Assembly (NCBI GenBank): GCA_022410635.1
Contig: JAJVDF010000135.1
Coordinates: 2,734 to 66,733 of the forward strand
From: Tretioscincus oriximinensis
Lineage: Eukaryota; Chordata; Lepidosauria; Squamata; Gymnophthalmidae
Direction: 5' to 3'
DNA: 64,000 nucleotides
Positions within the stretch are counted from its first letter, which is position 1; the number at the start of each line of letters is the position of its first letter. The translations under genes were made by a program, and so were the position numbers. This document shows positions 10,801-21,795 of the stretch, one piece after another. Below the pieces are notes generated by a model. It ran no database searches. It worked only from the letters and a program-made list of their open reading frames with translations, and was not told the DNA's origin.

Positions 10801-11700
10801 TTGTCGTGGTAAAAGATATGGAGCAAAAACTTTCAGAGTTAAACCACNATATGAANGAATTAAAAGGCGATTCTAGAAATACGAGGGAAGATATGAAAAA
10901 CTTGAAGGATATTTGTTCCATGAANGCTGAAGAGCTGGGGGTACAGGTGTCTAAAAAAAAGGTGATATAAACTGTTATGGAAACTACCACTGACGAGGTG
11001 GGGAAGTTAAAATCCAAATTCATCCAATTTGAGGACAGATTACATAGAAGAAATCTACACTTGAAAGGTTTTATCCTCACTTTCGGTCCTCAGGAATTGT
11101 TCAGGAACTAATTGTGTGATTAACTGAGCTTAATGTGGAGCTGGAGCAGCATGAAATAGAAAGAGCACACTGGGTAAAGGGGGGGGGGTCTAAGGGGAAC
11201 TGGCTCGAAATAAGATATCCTGATGGTCTTTTGCCGTGAAGCCACTCGGGGTAAGATATACAAGCAATTAAGGAGCTTACAAGATTCCAAATATCAAGAC
11301 TCTGTTATTATGGCTTACGCAGACCTGGCTCCAGAATCCTTACAAGCAAGAAATAAACTAAGACCTATTTTAAGAAAGCTGATATCTCTTAAGATCCAGT
11401 TCAACTGGGTCTACCCGACGGCAATCAGCTTTAGTAAGGATGGTAATTATTATAAGATTGCCACACTTGCAGAAGATTTGGATCTTTTTAAAAGCTCGAA
11501 TATTGACATTTTGGATGCAGTGGATAACATTGGTGCCCAAGATATGCCAACAGTAGTAACTGCATCTCAGGAGGACCAACAGGCAGCAAGATGCTGGATT
11601 TAGTACATAAACTGAAACTATTAAAGGACAAGAAAAAGTTATGGGCAAAACTGGGTCACTTTAGACATGCTTTGCGATCTGCTCACCAAGGAAAAAGTTA
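10801..11700 (+). pseudogene. L1 ORF1 remnant
   Basis: ORF1p is the L1 RNA-binding chaperone: coiled coil, RRM and C-terminal domain. Here a charged heptad-like segment (MEQKLSELN, then DMKNLKDICS) is followed by the junction RLHRRNLHLKG that opens the RRM. The best preserved part is the C-terminal domain at 11223-11600, with MAYADLAPESLQARNKLRPI, VYPTAISF and KIATLAEDLDLF, which fits the family pattern (core YPA-x-L-x-F). At least two stops and a frameshift break it before 11223. Non-functional. Confidence 0.8.
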
Positions 11701-12098
11701 AAATTGTATTGGATCAGTTTGCCCTCTAGTGGACTTTTTCAAGATGGAACAATATAGGAACTTGGTTTATATTTTGGTACTAATTGTCTCATGTCATGCG
11801 TAAGGAATTATGTTATGAATTAAGAGATGAATTAGAATACGAGAGGAAAAATGACTCTCTTTGTTGATCAACTAAGATTCTATCTAATAAAATAGGTTAG
11901 GNTTAATTCTATAATGAACTCATAAAGGGATGGGTATTGATAGATACANTGATTAATTATTTTTCTTGATAGTGATTTATTACTGTATTACTTTGAATTT
12001 TGGATCAAAGAAACCAACGTCTTATTGAATAAGACGAATATGTTATTCCCTAACACTTTATGATAGTTTGGACCGTGTAATGATTTTGAATTGATATA

Positions 12099-12176
12099 TG
12101 CTGCTCAAAACAATTAAGGGAACTCTGTAACATAACATGTTATGTTAAAGTGTTCACTTAATTGTTTTGAGCAGTA
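12099..12176. mobile_element. 78-bp Tc1/mariner-like palindromic MITE, copy 1
   Basis: Inverted repeats of about 26 bp: CTGCTCAAAACAATTAAG at the left and its near-exact complement at the right, ending GAGCAGTA. The centre (CATAACATGTTATG) is also palindromic, so the element is one hairpin. A TA dinucleotide flanks it, as expected of mariner-type insertion. It has exactly the same length as the copy at 62000. It lies in the spacer between L1 ORF1 and ORF2 and is therefore younger than that L1. Confidence 0.85.
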
Positions 12177-12427
12177 ATTTGCTTGGTATTAACAACACAA
12201 TAATCCTAAATTTCAATATGGGAGGGCATTCTCATGTATAAAGATTGATGCTATAAATGCTTCAGATGTTCTACCTTTCAATAAGATGTAAGTTGAGGTT
12301 TGGAACAATCGGTATGAAAACCGGATAGGGTCTAAGGAGGGGCCTCCATACAGGAATAATCCTCAAAACACAAACACAACTATAATAATTTAACTATATA
12401 TAGCATCCTGGGAGCTATCCTCTAAGG

Positions 12428-12755
12428 CAGCGGTTCTCAACCTGTGGGTCGCGACCCCGCCGGGGGTCGAACAACCAAAACACAGGGGTCACCTAAANCC
12501 NTGTTTCCGATGGCTTTAGCCGCTGAGCCGGGGAGGATGCTCCTGGCTGTCAGCACTGGCCACAGCGATCTGTCACATGTGATCGCAGCCCGCATGCTCA
12601 CACGCAACATGACAAATAATGCATATCAGGTATTTACATTCCAAATCATAAATGTAGCAAAATTACAGTTTTGAAGTAGCCACCAAAATTGGAGTCACCG
12701 CAACATGAGNAACTGCATTGCGGGGTCATGGCATTAGAAAGGTTGAGAACCACTG
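12428..12755. mobile_element. SPIN-like non-autonomous hAT transposon
   Basis: Left end CAGCGGTTCTCAACCTGTGG, right end complement CAGTGGTTCTCAACCTTT, with a perfect 8-bp target duplication CTCTAAGG at 12420-12427 and 12756-12763. The subterminal GGGTCGCGACCCC, the internal GTATTTACATTCCAAATCAT and the GTAGCAAAATTACAG...AAGTAGC block match what I remember of the SPIN (Space Invader) family. SPIN is known for repeated horizontal transfer among tetrapods, squamates included. The centre (about 12520-12600) is GC-rich and I do not recall it in SPIN. No transposase: 328 bp, deletion-derived. A relative such as another Charlie-type hAT is the alternative. Confidence 0.82.
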
Positions 12756-12935
12756 CTCTAAGGGCTAGGCAGTCATGGGCCCTTATGGCAGGTGAGCAAT
12801 CTGGTGGGATTGCTTTCCTCTCTACTTTGGAGGCAGAGAGGACCAGCGGGCTAGGCCAATGGGGGGACTATTTTAGTGTTATTGCTGCTAAGAGACCTAT
12901 GATGATCTTAATTTGTTTCAGTTCAGGTTGTTATT

Positions 12936-13496
12936 ATGACCAGTTTTAATCTAGTATCGCTGAACATCAATGGTATTAACTCAGACATTAAAAGATTCAG
13001 GTTATACTGCCTAGCTNGAGACATGGCGGCCGATTTCCTTCTTCTACAAGAAACTCACAAAACTAAAGATAACTCACCATTATGTAACTTAAAAGACTGG
13101 GAAATCCTGGCAGAATCACAAGGTACTAACAAATCCAGGGGCGTAGCCATATTAGCTAAGAAACATCTTATTATGGAAGTTAGCAGAGTTGAAATGGGCA
13201 GACATGGATTAGTGAATGTAAAATTAGGGACGCAATTAATGACAATTCTTAACTTGTATGCCCCAAACNTGGCTCAGAAAAGTTTTATTCACAATACTTT
13301 GAGAAAATTACATAAATACATTTGGGGAGACTGGATCATCACAGGAAATTGTAACATAGACTATAGAGAGAGCAATGCGAGACCCAGTTGGGGACGTTTT
13401 TCTATGACAATTTGGAATTTATATGATGTGCACAGGTTGGCAGGGAAACAGAATTTTCCCACCTTTATTTCTGGTAGGCATCTTATCTCCTCATAA
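12936..13496 (+). pseudogene. L1 ORF2 endonuclease domain remnant
   Basis: Apurinic-type endonuclease that nicks target DNA for L1 integration. Starts at the ATG of MTSFNLVSLNINGINS, with the Asn of SLNINGI, the catalytic Glu in LLLQETH (QETH), and NLYAPN. The usual GDFN motif appears as GNCN, so the metal/catalytic Asp is lost. The frame runs 186 codons, then breaks where the SDH motif is expected (CISDHTPI can be read in another frame near 13534-13557). Two Ns fall inside. Confidence 0.85.
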
Positions 13497-13499
13497 TAA

Positions 13500-15840
13500 T
13501 GATTTTAAAGTGGTAGATGTGACAACAGCACAATTTGGATTTCAGATCACACTCCAATTAGGGTTAAACGTGTAAAGTCAACTGAGTTTTCTCCTTTTAT
13601 ATGGAGTTTGATCCAGATATGATTCCAGCAACACAGAAAATTTGTTTACATCCCATATCCAGAACTATTTTGCAATAAATTGACAGCCAAACATGCAGGA
13701 GGGAAATACCTGGGACACTTTTAAAGCTGTCTTGTGGGGTCTTTGTATTCAAAAAGAGCACATTATGATGAGGAAAAACCTGGATATAGGAAATATGTAC
13801 TGGATCAAATTAAAGTATGTCAGGATTTATTTCTCACTACTAGATCTGCTATACACAAAAGGAATCTAGAACAGTATACAAACAATTGGACCTAATGGAG
13901 AAAATATCGGTGCTGAAAAAAACTATCTCCCTTAAAAATCAATTTAAGTCTGGGACTCTCAGTCAATTAAAACATTATCTAAAATTCTCAAAGTGAAACA
14001 AGACAGAAAAAGAATTAATTTCTTGAAGGATTCAAATGGTCGTTTGATATCCCAGGATAATCTCATTAGAGCCAGATTAGCCAAATTTTATAAATTTCTA
14101 TATGGTAAAAGAGGGGTTACACAAAGTGCTACACCAATTTTGACTACTATTTTGGAAGAGGACAAGGTGTTGCTTAATGCTAATATAACCAGGGAGGAAA
14201 TCAGAAGGGTATTAAACATCTTAAAGTGGGTAAGTCTCCGGGTCCCAATAGATTCACTGCTAGCTTTTACAAACTATTTTCTGGGGACTTAATTCCTCAC
14301 CTGGATATAGTTTTATACTTTTTTCAATAATGGAAAATCAAATAATTCCACAATCTTGAAAAATTTTGGAGCTACTACCTATTTACAAAAAAGGGAAACC
14401 TAAAGAAAACCTGGAATCATACTGATCTATCACATTGGCGAATTAGGACTACAAAACTTTCGCAAGTATTCTAAATCAGAGATTAGAGAGTATTATACCT
14501 AAAATAATTGGATAGGACCAATATGGGTTCATGAAAGGAAGACAGATTGTGGATCCTATTAGAATTACCACGAATATTGTATGTCATGCCCCCCAAAATA
14601 AGGAGACTAGCCCTATTAAAACTTGACATCTACAAGGCATTTGACTCGTTGAGCCACAATTATATTTCTAATCCTTGCTGTAGATATAATTGTGGGCTAA
14701 GACTTTCAAATTTAATACAAAATATTTACTCAAATAATAAGGCATCTGAAGAAGTAGATGTGTCTACAAAAGCTTATGCCACCCACTNTTCTCCTGATGG
14801 TCTCAAAGTGCTTCTAGCCCCTTTGCTGGACTTTCTACTGGACTAACACGGCTATTTCTCTGAAGGTAAACATTAGAGTTAATCAGGGTCTTTCTGACTA
14901 TGTTGACATGAGAACTGGGGTAAAACAGGGATGCCTCTTGCCCCCATGAATTTTCTTGATGGCAATTAAACCCCTTGCCAATACTATAAGAAATAATCCA
15001 AATATTCAAAGATATAAAATTGAGAATGAATCTTTAAAATTAATATGTACACAGATGATGCTCTAGTAATTACAGAAGACCCAGTAAACTCCTTCTCTCA
15101 TCTAAAGGATGTAATAGCGGGATTTGAAAGCAGATTGGGCTTAAAAAATAATACTGATAAATCTGAGTTATTCTTGGTAAATATTCCACGAGCTGAAAAA
15201 ATTTAAAATATTTTAGGTCTACCCTCTAGGGTGAAAAAATTCACATACCTAGGAGTAAAAATAACTAAAATCCTTCTAAAATGTTAGACGTTACCTACAA
15301 ACCAACGTGGAAGAAGATTAAAACAATGATTCAAACATGGCCTTCAAACAGATGGGATATTTTGATGAAGCTATGCATAGTAAAGTGATGGTTTTGCCAA
15401 GGATGTTATTTTTATTTCAAACTGTCCCAATAGAACTACCATCCCATCTCTTGAGAAAGCGGGAGGTTTACATCAAGAGGTGGGCTTTTAAAGGTCACCC
15501 AATAAGAATTTCGAATAATGTGTTTTTCACAGCTCCACAGGAAGCTNGGTGGGGATTTCCCTGCTTCACCTCCTATTATCACTCAACATATATCTTGAGG
15601 ATGATAGACTTAGAGTTCCAGGACTCTCAGAAATAGGTACAGATTGAGAGAGTATTAAATAGGGAAAGATTTGAGCCATTAATATCTCAAACATATAGTA
15701 GAAGAAAATTTGATCTTTGGCTTCTACCCTTGCAGGCATCCTGGTGTATACANCAGCTTTGGCGCAATAAATTCGGCATTTCGATTTTTCATTTTGCCTT
15801 GCCCAAGATTATCAACCCCTTAGGCCAAGATAATTTAGCC
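13500..15840 (+). pseudogene. L1 ORF2 reverse transcriptase remnant
   Basis: The RT region survives in several frames: GKSPGPNRFTASFYKLFSGD near 14227, YGFMKGRQIVDPIR near 14524, LDIYKAFDSLSHNYI near 14620, and VNQGLSDYVDMRTGVKQGCL near 14878. The catalytic box reads YTDDAL at 15047-15064, so the usual Ala of the ADD box is Thr. VLPRMLFLFQTVPIELP follows at about 15388. Multiple frameshifts and stops. The Penelope-like insert at 14743 splits it exactly between SNNK and VNIRVNQG. Confidence 0.85.
14743..14862 (+). mobile_element. Penelope-like short element, copy C (monomer, no inverted arm)
   Basis: Homologous to the right arm and tail of the units at 35017 and 43521: begins CATCTGAAGAAGTAGA, carries GTCTAC...AGCTTATGCC, CAAAGTGCT, CCTTTGCTGGACTTTCTA, and ends GGACTAACACGGCTATTTCT then CTGA. 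The final TTGACTA seen in the other copies is missing. A 4-bp duplication AAGG flanks it (14739-14742, 14863-14866). Removing the insert and one AAGG restores the L1 reading frame, which confirms the boundaries. More diverged than the other two copies. Confidence 0.85.
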
Positions 15841-16427
15841 AAGCATTTACAAACATTTTCTATCTGAAAGTTGAGAGACCTATTCAATGATCGAGGGCAC
15901 CCTTTAAACATATTTCAGATAAGATTAAATACAGCTGTTAATAAATGGCTGTCAGAAAGAGCCGTATATAGTTTTATTAATAAAACACAAGTTAAAATGA
16001 GTATGGCGCAAACTAAAGGCAAATTAGAAATAATTATCAAGAATAGAATAAAACAGACTCTGCATGTAATAGAAGAAGTATATCGACATTTACTAAAGAT
16101 AAAATGCAATAATTACTCAATTTTATACAATAAATGGCAGCAGAATATTGCATTGAGTGAAGAGAAATGGAATCAGGGGGTCAAAATGACCAATATGTCT
16201 AACCACTCAAAAATAATATTATTAAACGTGAAGTTTTCTGCCAGATGGTATATAGAATGCCTATTCAGCTGGCTCATATGATGGCCATTTCTTCAACATG
16301 TTGGAATGGGTGTAATTCCCTGGGTATCTATCTTCATATGTGGTATGCCTGCACTTGGGTTTACGAATTTTGGGGTAATGTAGCCGTTGTGGTTAATACT
16401 ATAATACAAACAGTTTTGCCAGTATAA
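15841..16427 (+). pseudogene. L1 ORF2 C-terminal region remnant
   Basis: Frame with MRDLFNDRGHPLNIFQIRLN, matching RDILNIYGTPINLAQVNIAV in the L1 at 26405 and so the same part of ORF2. After it come a Lys-rich stretch and, in another frame near 16297-16365, a Cys-containing CWNGCNSLGIYLHMWYAC, the usual Cys/His patch of L1 ORF2 (compare CWHGCNSR...DYLHLWAFC at 27150). Frames shift at 16245. Confidence 0.8.
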
Positions 16428-17056
16428 AAACAAGTACTGCTTTGTAGTGATGTATCTTCACTACGTCTACAGTATCACAAGTAATATGTGCTGCATAAAT
16501 GTTTTGCAGGTTTTTCGTATTTCTTCGAGTTCAGTTTCACTGAACACTTTGTTCCTGATTATGAATCATCGATGATTAGCCAGTTGAAGTTCCGTTATTT
16601 TTCGAGTTTGAATATTCTTGTTTCCATAGTTGGTACATTCGTTTTTGGTATCCGCATTTTTCTGGTTCTGACTGGTAGTACTATTTCATGAGTGTGCGAT
16701 TCTCTGACATTGAAAATGCCTGCCGCTTTTTCATTTGTNAATTTTGTTCCTGTAGCCCATTTGTCAATGGTTGCCCAGGTTCCTCAGCAACAATTGTGGA
16801 CCTTTTTATCCTGGGCAATGTCTGAGCCAGTATAGACTTTTTTTTTTGTCTCTCCANTGGGTCAAATGGGTTGGGTGCATTTAGTCTGGCTCCTCTACTT
16901 TGACCACTCCGGCATGGTTGAACCTACCAGTAGTTGGCACTACCGCCAGCACAGCTCTCAGCTTCATTGGAGTACACANGCTCCCCACCACGACAAGGTG
17001 CACCCATTATTATCATTATCATTAGTAGTAGTTCTGCCAATTTATGTAGCAATCTG
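16428..17056 (-). mobile_element. Unassigned element, possible R4/Dong-like LINE 5' part
   Basis: Composition changes sharply where the L1 stops. Read on the minus strand, the region opens just after a TAA/TGA-rich microsatellite (ATTATTATCATTATCATTAG on the plus strand at about 17006) with GGTGCACCTTGTCGTGGTGG. R4/Dong-like LINEs are known to insert into such TAA-type repeats, and the GTCGTGGTGG start resembles 5' ends I recall from that group. No reverse transcriptase is visible. The chance minus-strand frames are too broken to support the call, so this remains a weak assignment. Confidence 0.3.
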
Positions 17057-18950
17057 ATAAGGCAAATGCCACAGAAATTAAACTTTTAAACAGATTATTG
17101 ACCCTGTCTGGATGCTGCCCAGCACAGATTAATTTGAAAATCTGCCTAATATTTAGAAGGCATGAGTACCAAATTAACTTTTTTCATGAACTGCTATTTC
17201 ATNATAGGCCTTATTTATTTCAATGAATTTTTTGCCGCAGATATTCCCTTCAGGTTTTCTCAGTGGTCACTTCAGCAATCTTAAAATAGTTAGAAACTCA
17301 GCAGGAGGCACATTCTAGATTAATTTCCCTTGACTCAACTAAAACAAAGGAATGAGTTCTATAAATTAAAGATTGTCAACATCTGGTATATGACTTTTCA
17401 GGGTGAATTCTGATCAGTCATGGGTTTGGAATAGCTCCCTTGTGGACTCTTGAGATGTAATGTTGTCTCTTCCACCAATTGTCTGATGCATAATTTTTGG
17501 TTAAGCAAAATGCAGCTATGGAAGAATGAAAACAAAACAAAATGGACCTACATCTTACAACTAAGCTAAACTGTTTGCTGAGTTAACTTTGCACAATTAA
17601 AATATTTGCTAGAGAAGATTTAAAATTTACTGCAATATGATATTAAGGTGTTCCATTTCAAGGAACTTCAGCAGGAAAAAATATCCTGCTATTTCCATGG
17701 GATAGAAGTCTTCCAAATTTGTACTAAAAATCTTAGAAGATATTTATATCCATGTATGTGGCAAATTCCCAAATTATTCAAGCTCCGCAACAGTCCCTTA
17801 TTGGAGCTTAACAAGAAGCATATGATGTTCTGTTTGAAAAACAAAAGTGCAAAAAATGTTAATTAAATGTGGTAATGAAGTTAGGGAGCTTGCTTTATGG
17901 TTTATTAGTACAATAATCGACTGCACTCAGCTTGCGATAATAGCATACATTTACATTAAAGATTTGCTGACACCTTAGAAAACATTTTGTAAACACTATT
18001 CCCATTAGCATTGGTACTGTAACCACTTATCCCAGAGCTATTTGGGTGCAAACCATTCCTTATGTAAACACAGCAGCTGTTGACAAGTGACTTATGGTAA
18101 TACTGAACTCTTGTTACTGATACTGAACATAGCAAGGTTATTTATTTAGGGAAATTTATTTATTTATTTATTCATANTTTCTATATCATTCTTCACCCTG
18201 AATTTGTAAAGGATTACAGACATACATCAAATGACATCCACACTGCATGAGGTCAGGCCACCAATTGAAACTGACTAAACAATTTATCTTGTTCTTTCTT
18301 TCTATTTCTGTAACATTCAGTGGACCCCCACCCCAATTATTTTCCCTTTTTCCTTTCTGAACCTACATTTCTCTTCCCAAGGCAGCACTGAAGATGAAAC
18401 CTAGGCTGGGAACCATCTTGGCCTCTTGGTAACCCTGCTCTTGTCATGTAATAAAAAGCAAGGATCCAGAACTAACAAAGCCATCACTCCATCCTAATGG
18501 CTAATCAAGTCTTAACCAGATTAAGAACAGCTTTGCCTTGGGCCCGTCTTGCTCCCAGACATTCAGCTGCCAAATGGTCTGTGCAATCTGGATCTAGGTG
18601 ACCCAGTATAACTTGTACCTTCCCTGGAACACATATCCCAAGTTCTGCAAAGATCCAAGGTTCCTAGCTAAAGTTGTGTATTTTTCACTGATTTTCTCTT
18701 TAATCAAACAGTCGCCATTAAAACACATTGGTCATGAGCTGGCAACAAGGTAAGCCATGTCAGCTCCACAGGCTTCACAACCTGCCTTTGCTCCACTGAT
18801 GACTGCTTCCTTCTGTGTATATCTCTGTGGAGGTTGGCCTGATATGCTTCCATGGATGACTAGCCCTCTCAGTATATTAATAAAACTAAGAACCCCCTGG
18901 CAGTCAATTTCAGAGAATCCCCACGGCAGTGCTAGATGCTACTCATAGCT
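17057..18950. other. Unassigned intergenic stretch
   Basis: AT-rich with no exon or RNA gene recognised. At 18140-18200 a (TTTA)n run followed by TTTCTATATCATTCTTCACC looks like the decayed 3' tail of an L2-type element or its SINE on the minus strand. Confidence 0.4.
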
Positions 18951-19052
18951 ATTATGTATGTATGTATGTATGTATGTATGTATGTATGTATGTATGTATG
19001 TATGTATGTTTATACCCCGCCCTGTACCTGAAGGTTTATAGGTTCTGCAATG
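18951..19052 (-). repeat. (TATG)n microsatellite joined to an L2/SINE 3' tail
   Basis: About fifteen TATG units (18951-19010) run directly into TTTATACCCCGCCCTGTACC. On the minus strand that reads as the 3' tail shared by L2-type LINEs and their SINEs (compare GAGCAGGGTATAAGTATAAA at 50148), followed by (CATA)n. The microsatellite therefore occupies the place of the element's tandem 3' tail. Only about 45 bp of the element remain. Confidence 0.7.
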
Positions 19053-19082
19053 ATTGTCTAAGGGGCATAGAATTAGACCAGA

Positions 19083-19412
19083 TCCTTGTTTATTTTTAAA
19101 TATATTTTTTATTACAGAAATAAATGAAAAACAATGCCATAGTGTTACATCACACTCATTAATCATAATATAATATTACAATTTTTCATTGTTATTGGCA
19201 TACCATATCTGTAATTTCATGCATTTTTACAAATGTATTATATCCCCGATACCCGATACCCTCCCCCCTTTCTCACCGGATGTTGTTATTATGAATGTAC
19301 AGCTTATGGTCTGAAGATGATTTTAATTGTATCTAGCAGTTCGGGTCCTCCCCATCGATTCGACTGGCAATAAATTATTAATTTTTGCCAGTTCTTCATC
19401 CATTTATTGCTT
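19083..19412 (-). mobile_element. L1 LINE 3' end fragment
   Basis: On the minus strand it opens with coding-like sequence for NKWMKNWQKLI (near 19370-19412). A long AT-rich 3' UTR follows, then repeated AATAAA-type signals and ATATTTTTTATTACAG in the plus sense. This matches the expected end of L1 ORF2 plus 3' UTR. About 330 bp, 5'-truncated. Confidence 0.6.
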
Positions 19413-20784
19413 CCAGATCAGATCCTTATGACCAAAAAACACGCTATGGAGGCAATTTTACTTTCATTGAATCCCACAGAACCACACATGTCCAGCCCTC
19501 TATATGTTTTAAAGATCTTTAAAGCGAGAGAATAAAGTCAAGAAAGGAACGGTGTGGGGGTGAGAAGTAAATAATATATGGNAGGAGGAAGGTAAATGAG
19601 GGAGAGAAGGAAGAGAGACATATGCTATGGCACCTCTGCAACCCAATATGACAGATCCCCATTTTTAGTAAAATGGAAGCAACCATAGCAGCAGGCTTTG
19701 GGCAAGAAGCTCTGTTCAGCTTAGTAGCAGATCCAACCAGCCACCTGAGCTTCTTTGCCATATGCTAGATATTAAGGGTAGTCCTGTCAAGTTGGAGAGC
19801 TGTGCAGTGGCAAGGGAAAAAGCCAGAAGATCTATTGCAGCCTGTTTTTAAAAAGGTATCTTCTCTTGTTAATTAAATAAAACTTGTGCAAAAGGGTCTT
19901 AAAGACAGTAGCTTATACCTTTGTATTCTCACCTCATATTTAATTATTCTTTAACTGCAACTTTTTAAATACTGTATATCAATGCAACCTTCATTCTTCC
20001 CCCCAAAAAATCATGTGATCTGCTCTAGGTTATTTTTTATTTTCAACATAAAAAGAGCAGATACAAGATTGTTCTTATGAAGTTATATATCTTTGTATCC
20101 CCTGCTTTGTCACTAGAGGTCAATGTTTTCTTCTTGAAATATATATATACATAAAAAGAGAGGGCAGGATAAAAATCCGCACAAGAAGAGAAGGTGATCG
20201 GGGATATATTTACTGCTTGGATATTTTCTGTCCTATTTTTCCTTCTGGAAACCTTGAAGAGAGGGAAAGGGCAGGGCAGTGGAGTCTATTTATTCCTCAA
20301 ATAGGGCCAATAAGAAACTAAACCAAGTTTTTATGTTTCCCCATGTGTCACTGGGTGTCACTAGAAGGCAAATGGTTTATGTGCACATTATTTTTTCCTC
20401 TTTATCCCCTGAGTAGGCCATTCTCCTATGTGTAGGCTTGCCAAATAAAGGCAATGTTGTTCAAGTAGCTGCAACAGCATTACAAATTAGTTTGTATTAT
20501 CAAGAGATTCATGGAACAACAGAGGCCAAAAGAACTGAGTCTACTACTGCCAGACAGGCATAGTTGTAAACAGGAAGCAGCATCTGCTGCTCTTTCTGTC
20601 TCCTTTCTAATGGCAATTGGAGCTGGAAGCTAGCAAAGTCATTCTCCTGCTGAAATCTAATGTAATTAGTCCCCAACATACTTTTCTGCCTCAGGAAAAG
20701 CTTGGAGACATTTTAAAAAAGCATAAAATATATATTAAGCCAGAAAACATGATCAAAAGCCCCTAATATANTTGACGTCCATCA
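19413..20784. other. Unassigned intergenic stretch
   Basis: No gene recognised. The frame at 19519-19761 (minus) has no known domain. A short (AT)n run lies near 20140. Confidence 0.4.
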
Positions 20785-21795
20785 AACCTTTTATGCATAT
20801 TATTATATATCTTTATTAACAATAATATATATACATATATATTAATAAACACATCTGACAAAAATGAAAACGAAAACATAAAGAACATCAACAAATGTAC
20901 AGACAAAAATAAAGTATANATAGTCCCCCCCCTTATCCCATCCCCACCCCTATAGCCAAGAACCCATAGAGACACTTTGTTAAACTAACCTAAATTGGAA
21001 GATAAAAGCTATTATATGAGACAGTACTAGATTTCTATTACTAGATACACCAAAGGCCAAAGGTTTGCTCCATTTTACCATCCGTTGATTTCTATTTATA
21101 ATACCCATTAAACTGAATCATCTTTCTCTGATGGCCTCTTGTAATCTCCAAGATATAGTAATACCATAAATCCACTGCCCATTTGTCTTTCTCCTTCCAA
21201 CCTCTGGCAATGACTATATGGNCTACTCATATACATTTTTTTATAATATAAGCCATCTCTGCCTGTATGTTTAGTTGCTCTATTCTGTACATTATCAAAA
21301 AATCCTCCCTTTTTGGAAGATCCATATCAAGTATCAACTTTATTTCATGAGTGATTTTTAACAAAAAGGTCTTAACTTCTTAGCATTCTGCCCACATATA
21401 TGAATATTTCCCTGAACACCCATGCCAACAGGACAATGTTATTCCCTCCATATGTGCTAGTTGTATGAGTATTATGCATCAACAACTTTTTCTCCACCTC
21501 TTTGAATTTGTTTATTTTAATCTTATTAATATCCTTACCCAGACTTTCCATTTGTGCTCATCCAATGGTACGTCTGCCTCCCATGGTAGTCTAAGCTTTG
21601 AGAAATTGTTGTATTTATTCTTTATCAATATATCAACATATTTTCCCAAGTATGCCTTTCCATCACAACCAAACATCTCTGAGGTAATAATATAACGGTA
21701 TGTCTTTCTTAGGATATTTAGCTGATAGGTACCACTATGTAAACCTTGGGGAGGAATTTTAATTTTAAATGAATGGCAAGCCCTAGGATGCATTT
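20785..21795 (-). mobile_element. L1 LINE 3' end with ORF2 C-terminus and 3' UTR
   Basis: The minus-strand frame at 21512-21793 includes AYLGKYVDI and SKLRLPWEADVPLDEHKW, the conserved region just after the L1 RT. Further on, frame-shifted pieces read IHICGQNAKKLRPF (the IHMW...C-x-KLRPFW pattern of L1 ORF2) and CQRLEGE, matching WKD-type residues. It ends in an AT-rich 3' UTR with AATAAAG signals near 20812-20860. 5'-truncated at about 21795. A poly-C/G stretch lies at 20926. Confidence 0.78.

Larger units (their letters stand above)
10700..16427 (+). mobile_element. Near full-length, inactive L1 LINE with three nested insertions
   Basis: L1-type retrotransposon in sense orientation: a short GC-rich leader with AAGATGGCGG (YY1-like, also seen near the start of mammalian L1) at 10737, ORF1 remains (10801-11700), a spacer, then ORF2 endonuclease, reverse transcriptase and C-terminal parts (12936-16427). 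Stops, frameshifts and Ns destroy both ORFs. A mariner-type MITE (12099), a SPIN-like hAT (12428) and a Penelope-like piece (14743) entered later. The 5' start is approximate. At 16427 it stops abruptly without an A-rich tail, so the 3' end is lost or replaced. Confidence 0.88.

Noticed and set aside
11223..11603. Candidate 126-codon gene
   Set aside because: It is the C-terminal domain of the dead L1 ORF1 and not an independent gene.
14743..14790. Hammerhead-like core in copy C
   Set aside because: The GAAA box reads AAAA and the stem II pairing is altered, so I do not list it as a ribozyme-like feature.
14803..15009. Minus-strand 68-codon frame
   Set aside because: Antisense shadow of the L1 reverse transcriptase and the Penelope-like insert.
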